The translations under genes and the position numbers were made by a program. A stretch of 64,000 bases of DNA from Perognathus longimembris pacificus (lineage: Eukaryota > Chordata > Mammalia > Rodentia > Heteromyidae): NCBI RefSeq assembly GCF_023159225.1, contig NC_063168.1, forward strand, positions 64,955,398 through 65,019,397, in the 5' to 3' direction. Position 1 is the stretch's first letter. Every line of letters starts with the position of its first letter. The notes under the pieces were generated by a model that saw only the letters and a program-made list of their open reading frames with translations, searched no databases and was not told where the DNA came from. Below, one piece after another: positions 48,391-57,258 of this stretch.

Positions 48391-50045
48391 AAATGTTTAT
48401 CTTGTGCCATAAAAGCCACTCCTTCTGTGATGTAACAACACAAACATAAGTAAGTAAGGAAGTCTTACTGTTAGGAGTTTACAAGCTAGTTAAGAATGGA
48501 AACTCATGCAAAACTAACTATAACATGAGGTAATGCCCTGAGGAACTCAGCTTGTGGACTTGCCAGTGCATCTAGAAGAGCTCTAGCTTATATTAATGCC
48601 ATTATGCCATGCTTTTCAGCATAGCCATGATTTCTGATACAAGTAGTTGGCCTGATTATGACTTAATAACTTTTACAGTTTATATAATTTATCATTTTAA
48701 TTATAAGTTTTATAACTGATTATCTTAAACAATTCCAAGGCATGGTATATTAGGCTTGCTCAAATAGAACAAAACAAAATATAGAAAGTAAAGAACACTA
48801 GTCAAGAATTCAAATGCACTTCCATTCTAGTGATATGCCCATGTTATGATTAAAGCCCTAGCATCCATGCTAGTGTCTCAGGCTTAAGAATTTAGAAGCT
48901 CTACCAATCATTTGTATAAACTAGAAGTCAATAATACTCACTTTTGAACATTTTCTTAGCACATTTTTCTTTCCCAATGTGATTAGCTTTACAATCAGAT
49001 TATAATACATCACTAGAAAGTGCTCAGATTTACATTATATTTTATTTAGATATATGAAAAATTAGGCTTAGAGTTCTGTTGTAATGAATTAATGAAGATC
49101 AGTAAGTTTATAATCAGAAAAACTGGGACTATCCAAGGTTGTACTTTCATAGCAATGACCATTTATGGAAATGGTTAATCAAATTAAGAAGAAAAGTGAC
49201 ACCAACTTTCTATTTGACCATTTATTCAACCAGTTGTCTATTGTAGATATATTAGCTTCTATTTGATACTTTGGATTTCTGATTGAGCAGGCTTTCACTG
49301 AGTTCCCTATTCATCAGATTTATTTTTTATTATAAATAACCCCAAATGGTATCTTTTGAATTGGTGGTATTTGCTCCTTCCTTTCTCTTCCTTTTTTATT
49401 TCTCCAGGTTTATAGAGCCAGCCTTCCCTTTGCCTACACAATTTAGCCATTTGCTTCCTCTCTTCAAAAGTTTAGCCTACAGGTAAAGATCAGTCTGTGT
49501 CTTTGTAAAACCTTTCCTGAACACCGGTGCTGTCTTCTTGTTAGATACCTAACAAGAGATGCCACTTTAGCTACCTAAATATTCCTGTTTGCTTGAGTTT
49601 TTCCAAATAAATTGTAAGTTTATGGATAATAAATTCTAGAGATACATTTCCACCTCATTAAAAATGAGAATGGTGAAGCCCTAAGAGTTGCTCAACAAAT
49701 TTAGGATGATTTCCACTAAGTGTGCTTTTGAAAAGTCAGCCAAACATGAATGGGACATTACCTAATTTTCCCTACTCAAAATAACCCACTCTAAAAGACA
49801 TGGATATAAGTGAGGTCTTCCCAGCTGTGTCAGTCTTTCCTTAGCTCTTGGAAAACTCACATTTCCATCCTTGTTCTAAACCTCTCAGTACTAGGGAGAA
49901 GAGCAAATATTTCATATAGGATAGATTTTCTTTGTATTAATATTTTAAAAAACAACTTACAGAAGGTGGCAATCTACAACCTAACGTAAAAGCGCAAAAT
50001 TATTGTTCAATCTTGCCAAATGAATTTGAACTAAAAATTGAAGTA
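48391..50045. other. Unassigned AT-rich sequence
   Basis: No repeat or gene recognised up to the TSD of the large L1-derived element. Confidence 0.4.
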
Positions 50046-50060
50046 AAATTACTTTATTTT
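50046..50060. repeat. TSD of the large L1-derived element (element-3' side)
   Basis: aaattactttatttt, identical over 15 bp to 55875-55889. In element direction the copy at the other end is preceded by TTTTT, giving a TTTT/AAAA-type L1 endonuclease site. Confidence 0.8.
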
Positions 50061-50160
50061 ATTTTTACTTTTCAAAAAGTCTTGTAGAGGTTTCATTTTC
50101 TAAGTTTTTATTCCGTAAGCAATACAGTATAACCAGTATTTGCATAGCATTAAGTTTTCT
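50061..50160 (-). mobile_element. Possible 3' transduced segment
   Basis: In element direction, the usual L1 end ('gaattgaaaccactttgta', 'caactgcttaaataaaaaat') is followed not by the TSD but by about 100 bp of non-L1 text containing AATAAA (plus-strand tttatt, 50107-50112), then an A-rich 'gaaaagtaaaaat' and the TSD. This fits read-through past the L1 poly(A) signal into 3' flanking DNA of the source locus. Confidence 0.5.
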
Positions 50161-50578
50161 TGTTTATTTTTTATTTAAGCAGTTGTACAAAGTGGTTTCA
50201 ATTCAAAATATCAATTAATAAATATAATGTGTCTTGATCAATGTTATATCCCTCCCACCATATCTCTATCTATCTCAGCTGTACTCATTTAACTAGGTGC
50301 CTTGGAAAGATTCATTTTGACACGTATTCACTGGCTATAGTGACTGTATTTATCCATCTTTTTTTCTCTCCATTCATCTGCCCTTTCCTTGAGTCACAAC
50401 TCCCTCCTACAAAACATGTTTCAACTTCCTGTTCTACATTTATTTAAGCTGTTATTTGTTCAAAGAAGTTACACATTGTTCTACACCCCTGTGGATACCA
50501 TACTTCACCCACTGTGTTTGTGTATAATGTATCTGTTTCTGTACGTTTTCTTTTTTATTTTGCACCAGTCATGACATG

Positions 50579-50705
50579 CCCCTTTATTCAAATGAGGGAC
50601 ACAAGGCACTCCCTTTATGCAAATGAGGAGTCCAAGACACTCCCCTTTATTCAAATGAGGGACCCAAGAGTTTTGGTCATTCAGTCAAATGAAGAACGCA
50701 AGCTC
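50579..50705. repeat. 32-bp tandem repeat, three full units and a partial fourth
   Basis: Units begin at 50579, 50611 and 50642, with core 'cctttattcaaatgaggga'. Unit 2 reads ATGCAAAT (50617-50624), a perfect octamer (POU/Oct) motif; units 1 and 3 have ATTCAAAT. The array lies in the element's 3' UTR next to the minisatellite. Confidence 0.85.
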
Positions 50706-50744
50706 TGGCTGGGAATCTGGGGGCCTGGGAATGCGTCCCTCTGT

Positions 50745-51472
50745 CCATCCGTCACATGTCTGTCCCTCAAATGTCAGTCAAATTCTGGTACATGTTCGTC
50801 ACATGTCAGTCACATGTCCATCACGCATGCATCACATGGCGGCCACATGTCAGTCGCATGTGTGTCACATATCAGTCAGATGTCAATTACATGCCGGTCA
50901 CATGACTGTCACATGTCGGGTGCATGTCAGTCACATGTCATTCACGCGTCCATCACATGCTCATCACATGTCAACACGTCAGTCGCATGTCCGTCTCATG
51001 TCGGTCGCATGGCAGTCGCATATCTGCCGCATGTTGGTCATATGTCCATCGCATGCTGGTCACATGTCCATCGCATGTGTGTCACATGTCCCACCATCCT
51101 TCCATCACATGTCAGTCAAATACATGCCCATCTGTCATGTCTGTCACATGTCTCTCTGTCACATGTCTGTCCACCTGTCACATGTCCATCTCTCTGTCAC
51201 ATGTCCGTCCATCTGTCACATGTCTGTCCACCTGTCACATGTCTCTCCATCACATGTCCGGCTGTAACATGTCCATCTGTCACATGTCCATCATATGTCT
51301 GTTACATGTCAGACACATGTCTGTCACATGTAGGCAATATGTCTGTCACATGTTGGTCACATGTCGGCCATATGGTCATCACTTGTCCATCACATGTTGG
51401 TCACATGTCCATCACATGTTGGTTGCATGTCTGTCACATATCTATCCCATGTTCGCCACATGTTGGTCATCT
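50745..51472. repeat. Minisatellite of 11-, 15- and 19-bp CATG units
   Basis: Core unit CATGTCNGTCA (11 bp) repeated dozens of times with point changes; between about 51100 and 51290 longer 15- and 19-bp forms dominate ('catgtccatctgtca', 'catgtctgtccacctgtca'), differing by 4-bp steps. Each unit has a CATG palindrome, most within CACATG (an E-box type CANNTG). Because the unit lacks stop codons, all three forward frames stay open for 192-329 codons rich in H, M, S, V, T and C. That is a repeat artefact, not a gene. Confidence 0.95.
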
Positions 51473-51479
51473 GTATATT

Positions 51480-51636
51480 TTTTCACATATGCTATTAATT
51501 TAGATCTAAAGTCCCTATATGAGAGAAAACAAGTATCCTCTTTCTCTGAGCCTAACTTACTTCACTTAACAAATTTTTTTTTCAAATCCATCCAATTCCC
51601 TGCAAATGACATAACACCTCCCTGGTGGGTAAATAA
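51480..51636 (-). pseudogene. L1 ORF2 C-terminal remnant
   Basis: The minus strand reads 'gcagggaattggatggattt' then a frame with LLSEVS and AQRKR, corresponding to the ILSEVSQTQ motif near the end of ORF2 in the intact-order copy at 42508-42807. It follows directly on a KINK-like motif from early ORF2, so roughly 800 or more codons including the whole reverse transcriptase are absent. Confidence 0.7.
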
Positions 51637-52739
51637 AAATATAATACTCTTGTTAATTTTTTAAAAGAACCAATGATTCTAGTTTTTTTTTTTTACTCTA
51701 AGTCAACTAATTCTGATTTAATTTTAATTATTTGCTTCCGTCTATTGGTGTGGGGTTTTGCTTGTTGTTCTCTTTCAAGGAGCTTAAGGTGCTTCCTTAG
51801 GTTGTTGAATTGATGTTTCTCCAGTTTGTTGATGTAGGCACTCAGAGACATAAATATTCCTCTAAGTACTGCCTTTGCTGTGTCCCAAAGGAGCTGGTAC
51901 TTTGTGTGCTCATCTTGGTTTAACTCCATAAACATTTGAATTTATATTCTAATTTCTTCAAGGACTGACTGCAATGTGTTGTTTAATCTCCATGAGTTGT
52001 AGGATTTTCTGTGGTGGTTGTTTGAGTTGAACTCTAATTTGATTCCATTGTGGTTTGAGAGAATGCAGGGAATGATTTCGATACTTCTGAATTTGTACTG
52101 ATTTGCTTTGTGCCCTAAGATGTGATCTATTTTGGAGAATGTTCCATGTGCTGCTGGAAAGAATGTATATTCTGGTGTTACTGGATGGAATATTCTGTAG
52201 ACACCGGTTAAGTCTAGTTGGTCTATGCAGTCGTTTAGTTCTGAGATTTCTTTGCTCAGTTTTGGTGTGTTGATCTGTCCAGAGGTGACAGTGGAGTGTT
52301 AAGGTCTCCAGCTATCAATGTGTTTGGATCTATGAGTGTTTTGAGAGTCAGTAGTGTTTGTTTTATGAAGTTGGGTGCTCCTATATTTGGGGTGTAGATA
52401 TTAAGGATGGTTATATCTTCCTGTAGGAGAGATCCCTTTATCAGGATGTAGTAACCTTATTTGTCTCTTCTTACCATTTTTAATTTGAAGTCAATTTTTA
52501 TCTGATACTAGGATTGCAACCCCAGCCTGCTTATGGAGGATGTTTGCTTGGTAGATTTTATTCCAGCCTTTCACTTTTAGAATTTGTTTGCTTTTGCTGG
52601 ATAGATGTGTCTCTTGGAAGGAGCAGAAAGTTGGCTCTTGGTTTTTGATCCAACTTATGAGCCTATGTCATTTAATTGGAGAGTTAAGTCCATTAATAAT
52701 GAGAGTTAGGATTGAGAGATGATTACTTATTCCTTTCAT
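51637..52739 (-). pseudogene. L1 ORF2 N-terminal part: AP endonuclease, broken
   Basis: Begins at an ATG complementary to 52737-52739 and gives LTLIINGLNSPIK, a FQETHL motif with the catalytic Glu, AGVAILVSDK, NIYTPNIGAPNFIK and AGDLNTPLS with the catalytic Asp/Asn, in order as in mammalian L1 endonuclease. Near 52065 the usual SDH reads SNH (Asp to Asn), which would be expected to damage catalysis. After it come WDTAKAVLRG (51693-51935 is open) and a frameshifted WFF.KINK. Several stops and frameshifts show decay. Confidence 0.85.
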
Positions 52740-52834
52740 TATAGCTGTGTTTTTAAAGGCTGTGTCTTCCCAATTCTTGTTCTAATATACCAGATTTTCT
52801 ATTTAGGGGTCATTTCTCTGTAGTGTGATTTTGA

Positions 52835-53928
52835 TTATTTTTCATGCGTAGGACATCCTTGAGGATTTTCTGTAAGGCTGGTTTGGTGGAGATAATACTG
52901 TTTCAGTTTTTCTTTACTGTGCAAGACTTTTATTTGACCTTCGATTATGAATGAGAGTTGAGCTGGGTACAGTATTCTTGGTTGACAGTTATTTTTCTTT
53001 AGGGTGTGGCATGCCTCATTCCAGGCTCTCCTTTCTTTCATTGTATCTGCTGAGAAGTCTGGAGTAATTCTGATTGGTTTTCCTTTATATGTGATTGTTT
53101 TCTTCTCCCTAGCAGCTTTAAGGATTCTTTCCTTTGTTTCTATTGATCCTGTTTTGATCACAATGTGTAGGTGGGATGTCCTATTCTGGTCTGGTCGGTT
53201 TGGGGTTCTAAATACTTCTTGTATCTGGATAGGCTTATCCTTCTGGATATTAGGGAAGTTCTCTGATATTATTCTGTAGAACATATTGCCTATTCCATTA
53301 GCTTCTTTCTCTAGGTTTTCCTCGATATCATTTAACCTTAAATTGGGCTTCCTGATTGTATCTCGGAACACCTGAAGCGATGTTTTGCTGATTGGATTGG
53401 TTTTGTATTATTTTTTGTTATTTCTCCATAAAGTCTAGGGAATCTTCAGTTCCTGAGATTCAATCCTCTGCTTCTTCTAGTCTGGTTTGTATGCTAGCTA
53501 CTTGATTTTGAATCCTTCTTCCTTCTGAATGGTCTTTCTTGATGGCTTCCATGTCTTTGCTATAATTTTCTCTTAGGTCCTGTATGGACTTCTTACTTCA
53601 ATAATTTCATTCTGAAATTTTGTTTGTGCTGTCTCTCAAATCTTTAGTTGGGTAGCAATCTTTTCATATTGCTCTTGAAGTTCATTTATCTTTCTATTTG
53701 TGGAAGCCGTGAAATCCTCTATTAATTCATGGGCGGATTGATGTACTGATCTTTGGTTTGCCTCCTCACGCTCTAGAATACTTGTCTGAAGAGATTCAAA
53801 CTTTTCATTTAACATTTTTGTCAGCAGTGTTTGTAGAGCATTTTGAGGGTTTTCTTCTAGGTTTTTTTTATTGACTGCTCTGTTTCCTTCTTATTTTGAG
53901 TGGGAGATGAGATTCCCTGGCTTACCAT
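52835..53928 (-). pseudogene. L1 ORF1 (RNA-binding protein), decayed
   Basis: Starts at the ATG complementary to 53926-53928 (MVSQGISSPTQNKK), continues through a coiled-coil-like segment (NEKFESLQTSILEREEANQR; NRKINELQEQYEKIATQLK) that contains stops and at least one frameshift, and then an open 178-codon part (52835-53371) with the RRM-like and C-terminal domains: NLRLNDIEENLEKEA, FRTPNRPDQNRTSHLHI, RRAWNEACHTLKK and YPAQLSFIIEGQIKVLHS. Total length of about 364 codons is normal for ORF1p, which binds L1 RNA as a trimer. Confidence 0.9.
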
Positions 53929-55705
53929 CTTTCTTGTGCTTCTTCTGCCCACTTGGATTGAAAATGCCAATTTACAAGCACCTGTGAGCACCATTTAAGA
54001 TCCAAAGCAGGCCTTACCAAGCCCTGTTGTATAAATCTTAGAGGTTCACAATCATATACAAATACTTTCCCTCTCTTCTTTGTATATAAAAGCAGATTTG
54101 GTGTCTCTACAAAAGGCAATTTTAATATAACAACCAACCCTGAGCCCTCTATTCAGTAGTTACTTATTTACCGTTACAACCAGATGAGCAAATTTGTTCT
54201 TACATTCAGTCCTTTTTGGACTGGTGGGATTTCTCTATGAACCCCTTTGACTCACTTATATTGAACATGGATACTCTCTATCTAGTCTGCCAATAACCAG
54301 GGGTCAATGGAGTCTGCAGGTCCTGGAAATAAATTTAGGAGGGTACGTTAGAAGTAGTGAAGATAATGGAGGGAAAAGTACAGGGGAATGATGATTCTGG
54401 TTTAGTTTTAGTAAAGTGGAAAGGTGGAGAAGGGTAGAATCAGAAGAAAGAACAAGATTAAAATGATAAACAATGGAGAGTCAACAGAAAAGAGTAAAGG
54501 TATTAGTCAAAGGAAAGTAATTTTAAAGGAAAAAATTTGAAAAGAGAAAGAATGAATAAAGAAAAGCACAAACAAGAAAAAAAATTATAGCCAAAACAAA
54601 CAAACAACACAGAAATGAACGATAAAAAATAAAACAGTAAAAACAATTGGATAAGAAACAAGAAGAACAAACATGCGAAGTGAAAGGGAGTCTTCCTTGA
54701 TCGGGTGGGCTCTTTCCAGCCTCTGGTTTCCTGGCGATGGTCTACAGTTGGCTTTCCTGCTGCTTGGCTGGTTTTATTTGCTTTCAGCTTGGAGGGGGTG
54801 GATCTGCTCTGGCTCTCCTCCCCTAATAGATAAATTCTGGTGTTCTGTGGTTCCCAGAGCTTTCAGGTAGGACTTGGGTGTCTTCTGTAGTTGGGGGATG
54901 CTGAACAGTCTTGGGAACTGTGGCTCCTCCTGTCTGCTGTGGGGCCACTGCCTTTAACGCCTCCTTCTGACTGTGCTTTGGACTCAGCAGGGCGGGGCAC
55001 CTTGGGCCTGGTTTACCTGGCTGAGAGCTGCTTGCCCCAGGGGAGTTCCTCCCACCTGGGCAGGGATACCTTCTCCTGGGTACAGTTGGTGTGGAATTCA
55101 GCTCAGTTTGCTGGTGGGAATTGGGCATCCTCTGGTTTATCGGTCTTGGGAACCATTTGCTCTCCCGTCTGTTCTGTGCTGCCAGTAGCTGCTTGCCACT
55201 TTTGGTTTGATTTTAGAAATTCTGTCTGCTGGGGAGTCGGCAGCCACAGAGTCGGTAGGGTGTGGCGGGGTGATGGTGGTGGTGTTGGTGCACCTCTTGC
55301 TGAGTTTACCTGAGTCTATGAGTCTTGGCCGGGGAATGATCCTCCTGCCTGGGTGGAGCTGGCTCTCACCTTGCAGTTACTCTTGCTATTTTCAAAGATG
55401 GCCCCTTCATCCTCGCTTTCCCCTGGCCTGCTTTATTTCCAGTCTGCTCTGGCCTGGTGTATGCCAGAGTCAAAGATGGTGCTTCGGTCTGGAGATGGGA
55501 AAAGGGCTCCCCTCCAGATGCTGCTTTGTGAGTGAGAATGTCTTTCGTGGGGTACTCACCCTTTCTCTGCAGTTTTGGCCCTGGGATCCGTGACTGTCTG
55601 CCCCTGTCTGGAGGATTTCTTCCTGGGGGCCACTATGTGCTTTAGGTGCATGGAGTGCAGGGTGCTGTGCCGGCGCTGGTGCCGGTGTCTTGTGGGACGC
55701 CACCC
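53929..55705 (-). promoter_or_regulatory. 5' UTR of the L1-derived element
   Basis: About 1.8 kb upstream of ORF1. The half nearer ORF1 (53929-54690) is A/T-rich; the outer part (54690-55705) is GC-rich. The outer part has loosely repeated words: 'gtcttgggaac' at about 54910 and 55145, and 'aaagatgg' at 55396 and about 55473. This might be a worn tandem-monomer promoter, as in mouse L1, but the units are too diverged for me to define. Confidence 0.6.
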
Positions 55706-55873
55706 AGAGCTTAAATTCTTGGTGGCTGCTATGAGCTTCTTGCCATCCTTGATGAGCTCCTTGCCATCCTTGATGAGCTCCTTGATGAACTTGTTGGTCC
55801 TCTCGAGCTCCACTTCGTGGGTGTGAATACTCTCCCAGAACCATGGGCAGTCGAGGTAGCAGTGGCTGAACTC
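55706..55873 (-). pseudogene. ARHGAP10: Captured ARHGAP10 (GRAF2)-like exon segment
   Basis: The minus-strand frame reads [15 protein letters not shown], then [20 protein letters not shown], then [10 protein letters not shown]. This follows the N-terminus of GRAF-family RhoGAPs, and ARHGAP10 best (remembered features: [32 protein letters not shown]). In the family this is helix 1 of the membrane-bending BAR domain. The frame is open, but a 21-bp in-frame tandem duplication (55741-55782) doubles ELIKDGK, and homology stops after LSS, where L1 5' UTR begins. The host initiator ATG and first few codons are absent: homology begins right at the element's 5' end. No BAR, PH, RhoGAP or SH3 domain follows, so it is a fragment and not the gene. 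Confidence 0.75.
55741..55782. repeat. 21-bp in-frame tandem duplication inside the captured exon
   Basis: 'tgccatccttgatgagctcc' occurs at 55741 and again at 55762, a period of 21 bp (7 codons), doubling ELIKDGK on the minus strand. Confidence 0.95.
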
Positions 55874-55874
55874 C

Positions 55875-55889
55875 AAATTACTTTATTTT
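55875..55889. repeat. TSD of the large L1-derived element (element-5' side)
   Basis: aaattactttatttt, identical to 50046-50060 and immediately next to the first base of the captured exon. Confidence 0.8.
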
Positions 55890-56193
55890 TTAAAAATTAT
55901 TTGTCACAGCCAATAGTTTTTTTTTTTCTTGCCACATTCAGGTACCTTATAATTGTTGAAATTTGATGGTGACCTCCCAGATACCTTATTAATAGTGAGC
56001 CAGTGGGGCTCAGCAAAGCTTGGGTTTTGAGTAATAAATCATACTGTAGAAAAGTGCCATGTTAGCCCTTTTGGAATTTAAAGGAATATTATAACCAAGA
56101 TTGCAGGTCTGCTTGGGAGAAGAAGGTAGTGAGGGTGAATAGGGATGGGGACTCTTTTTTATTGGACTGACATGTGCTGAGGTTATTAAGAGT

Positions 56194-56431
56194 TTGTTGT
56201 TGTAGGTGGGCATGGGGCTTGAACTCTTGGCCTGGGTGCAGTCCCTGAGCTCTTCAACTCAAGGCTAGTGCTCTACCACTTGAGTCACAGCACCACTTCT
56301 GGGTTTCTGGTGGTTAATTGGAGGTAAGTGTTTCACGGACTTTCCTGTCCAGGCTGGCTTAGAACCGTTATCCTCAGATTTCAGCCTCCTGAGTAGCTAG
56401 GATTGCAGGCATGAGCCACTGGTGCCCAGCT
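56194..56431 (-). mobile_element. Geo/7SL-like composite SINE, full length, reverse orientation
   Basis: 'gggcatggggcttgaactct', 'gctctaccacttgagtcaca', 'ttaattggaggtaagtgttt', 'ccaggctggcttagaacc' and 'gcatgagccactggtgccca' in order. ttattaa on both sides (about 56182 and 56430) is a possible short TSD. Confidence 0.85.
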
Positions 56432-57160
56432 TATTAATTATTTTTAATCTTACATCACTAATTGATGTTATTATTTCCAGTTATAACATAATTGAATTAA
56501 ACAATGTGGCTTCGAATGCCAGGCTTAGTTACAATGTACTCAAGCTAGTTGATATCCATGATTTAGGTTATTTGAAATGAAAGATAGGATAAACTTCAAA
56601 GTAGCCAATGACATTCAAGGCAGCAAACATAAATTATAGAGGACTCCATCTGTAAGAGAAATAAAGTCCATGAAAGCTATCCTGTGGATTCCAACTAGTC
56701 AATTTGCCACCATGGAATCCAGTCTGTTTACCAGAGAAATTCTTCAAGTTAGTAAATATGATTATTTCTACAACAATATTGAGTTAGTATGCTTTTTGAA
56801 ATGTAATTTCTCTTCTGTAAACATTGTTCCTAATACTATGCTGAGGGGCAGTAGCTATTTAGAAGATGCTAGTTACATTAGTATTCTTGGACCATATGAC
56901 CTAGTTCATTGTTTGCAAACTGCCTTGGGTAGAAGCCTCTTGGACAGTTTAAGTAAAATGTGAAGTTCATGTTCAATCATGTATGAAATGGTACCCATTA
57001 GAATGTGTTTTAGAAACAAGTGTTGGGGAGAAATAGAGGGTTCTCGGATCCCAGAATAGGAAAGACTACAGCCTGGACAAGCTAATAACTAATTACATCA
57101 TCTCACATCATAGGGACTGGCTAAGGAGATTGCTCAGAAAATTAAAATATATCCTTTAGT

Positions 57161-57162
<2 letters not shown>

Positions 57163-57223
<61 letters not shown>

Positions 57224-57258
57224 GACTCTTTCACTTTTCTGTCTTTCTTTCTTTCTTA
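57163..57258. repeat. (TTTC)n microsatellite
   Basis: About 16 TTTC units, an interruption, then four more units near 57241-57257. No L1 or SINE body is adjacent that I can see. Confidence 0.95.

Larger units (their letters stand above)
50061..55874 (-). mobile_element. Composite L1-derived retrotransposon with captured host exon and minisatellite
   Basis: A 5.8-kb insertion on the minus strand, bounded by the perfect 15-bp repeat. Order in element direction: ARHGAP10-like segment (55873-55706), 5' UTR (55705-53929), ORF1 (53928-52835), endonuclease part of ORF2 (52739-about 51637), a deletion joint, the last part of ORF2 (about 51636-51480), a 3' UTR with minisatellite (51472-50745) and 32-bp repeats (50705-50579), the remaining 3' UTR to an A-rich end near 50160, and about 100 bp of extra sequence to the TSD. 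The reverse transcriptase domain is missing, so in this form it could not have moved without help. Both ORFs carry stops and frameshifts. It recalls half-L1 (HAL1) elements, but the 5' host segment and 3' minisatellite are extra. Confidence 0.8.

Noticed and set aside
48159..48449. Overlapping 77-96 codon frames on both strands
   Set aside because: They are low-complexity translations of the GGAA/GGGA tract.
50745..51472. CRISPR-like array
   Set aside because: The units are 11-19 bp, directly adjacent and without unique spacers, and the context is a mammalian L1.
50514..51664. Three long overlapping forward open frames (329, 192 and 246 codons) rich in H, M, S, V, T and C
   Set aside because: All three frames are open because the 11-bp minisatellite unit lacks stop codons. 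The peptides are translations of CATGTCNGTCA in three phases.
55470..55844. 124-codon minus-strand frame with [10 protein letters not shown] repeats
   Set aside because: It is the wrong-frame shadow of the captured ARHGAP10-like segment and its 21-bp duplication.
55556..55876. A functional ARHGAP10 gene or an ordinary processed pseudogene
   Set aside because: Only about 56 codons are present, the initiator is missing, homology stops abruptly and the segment is continuous with L1 5' UTR inside one TSD pair.
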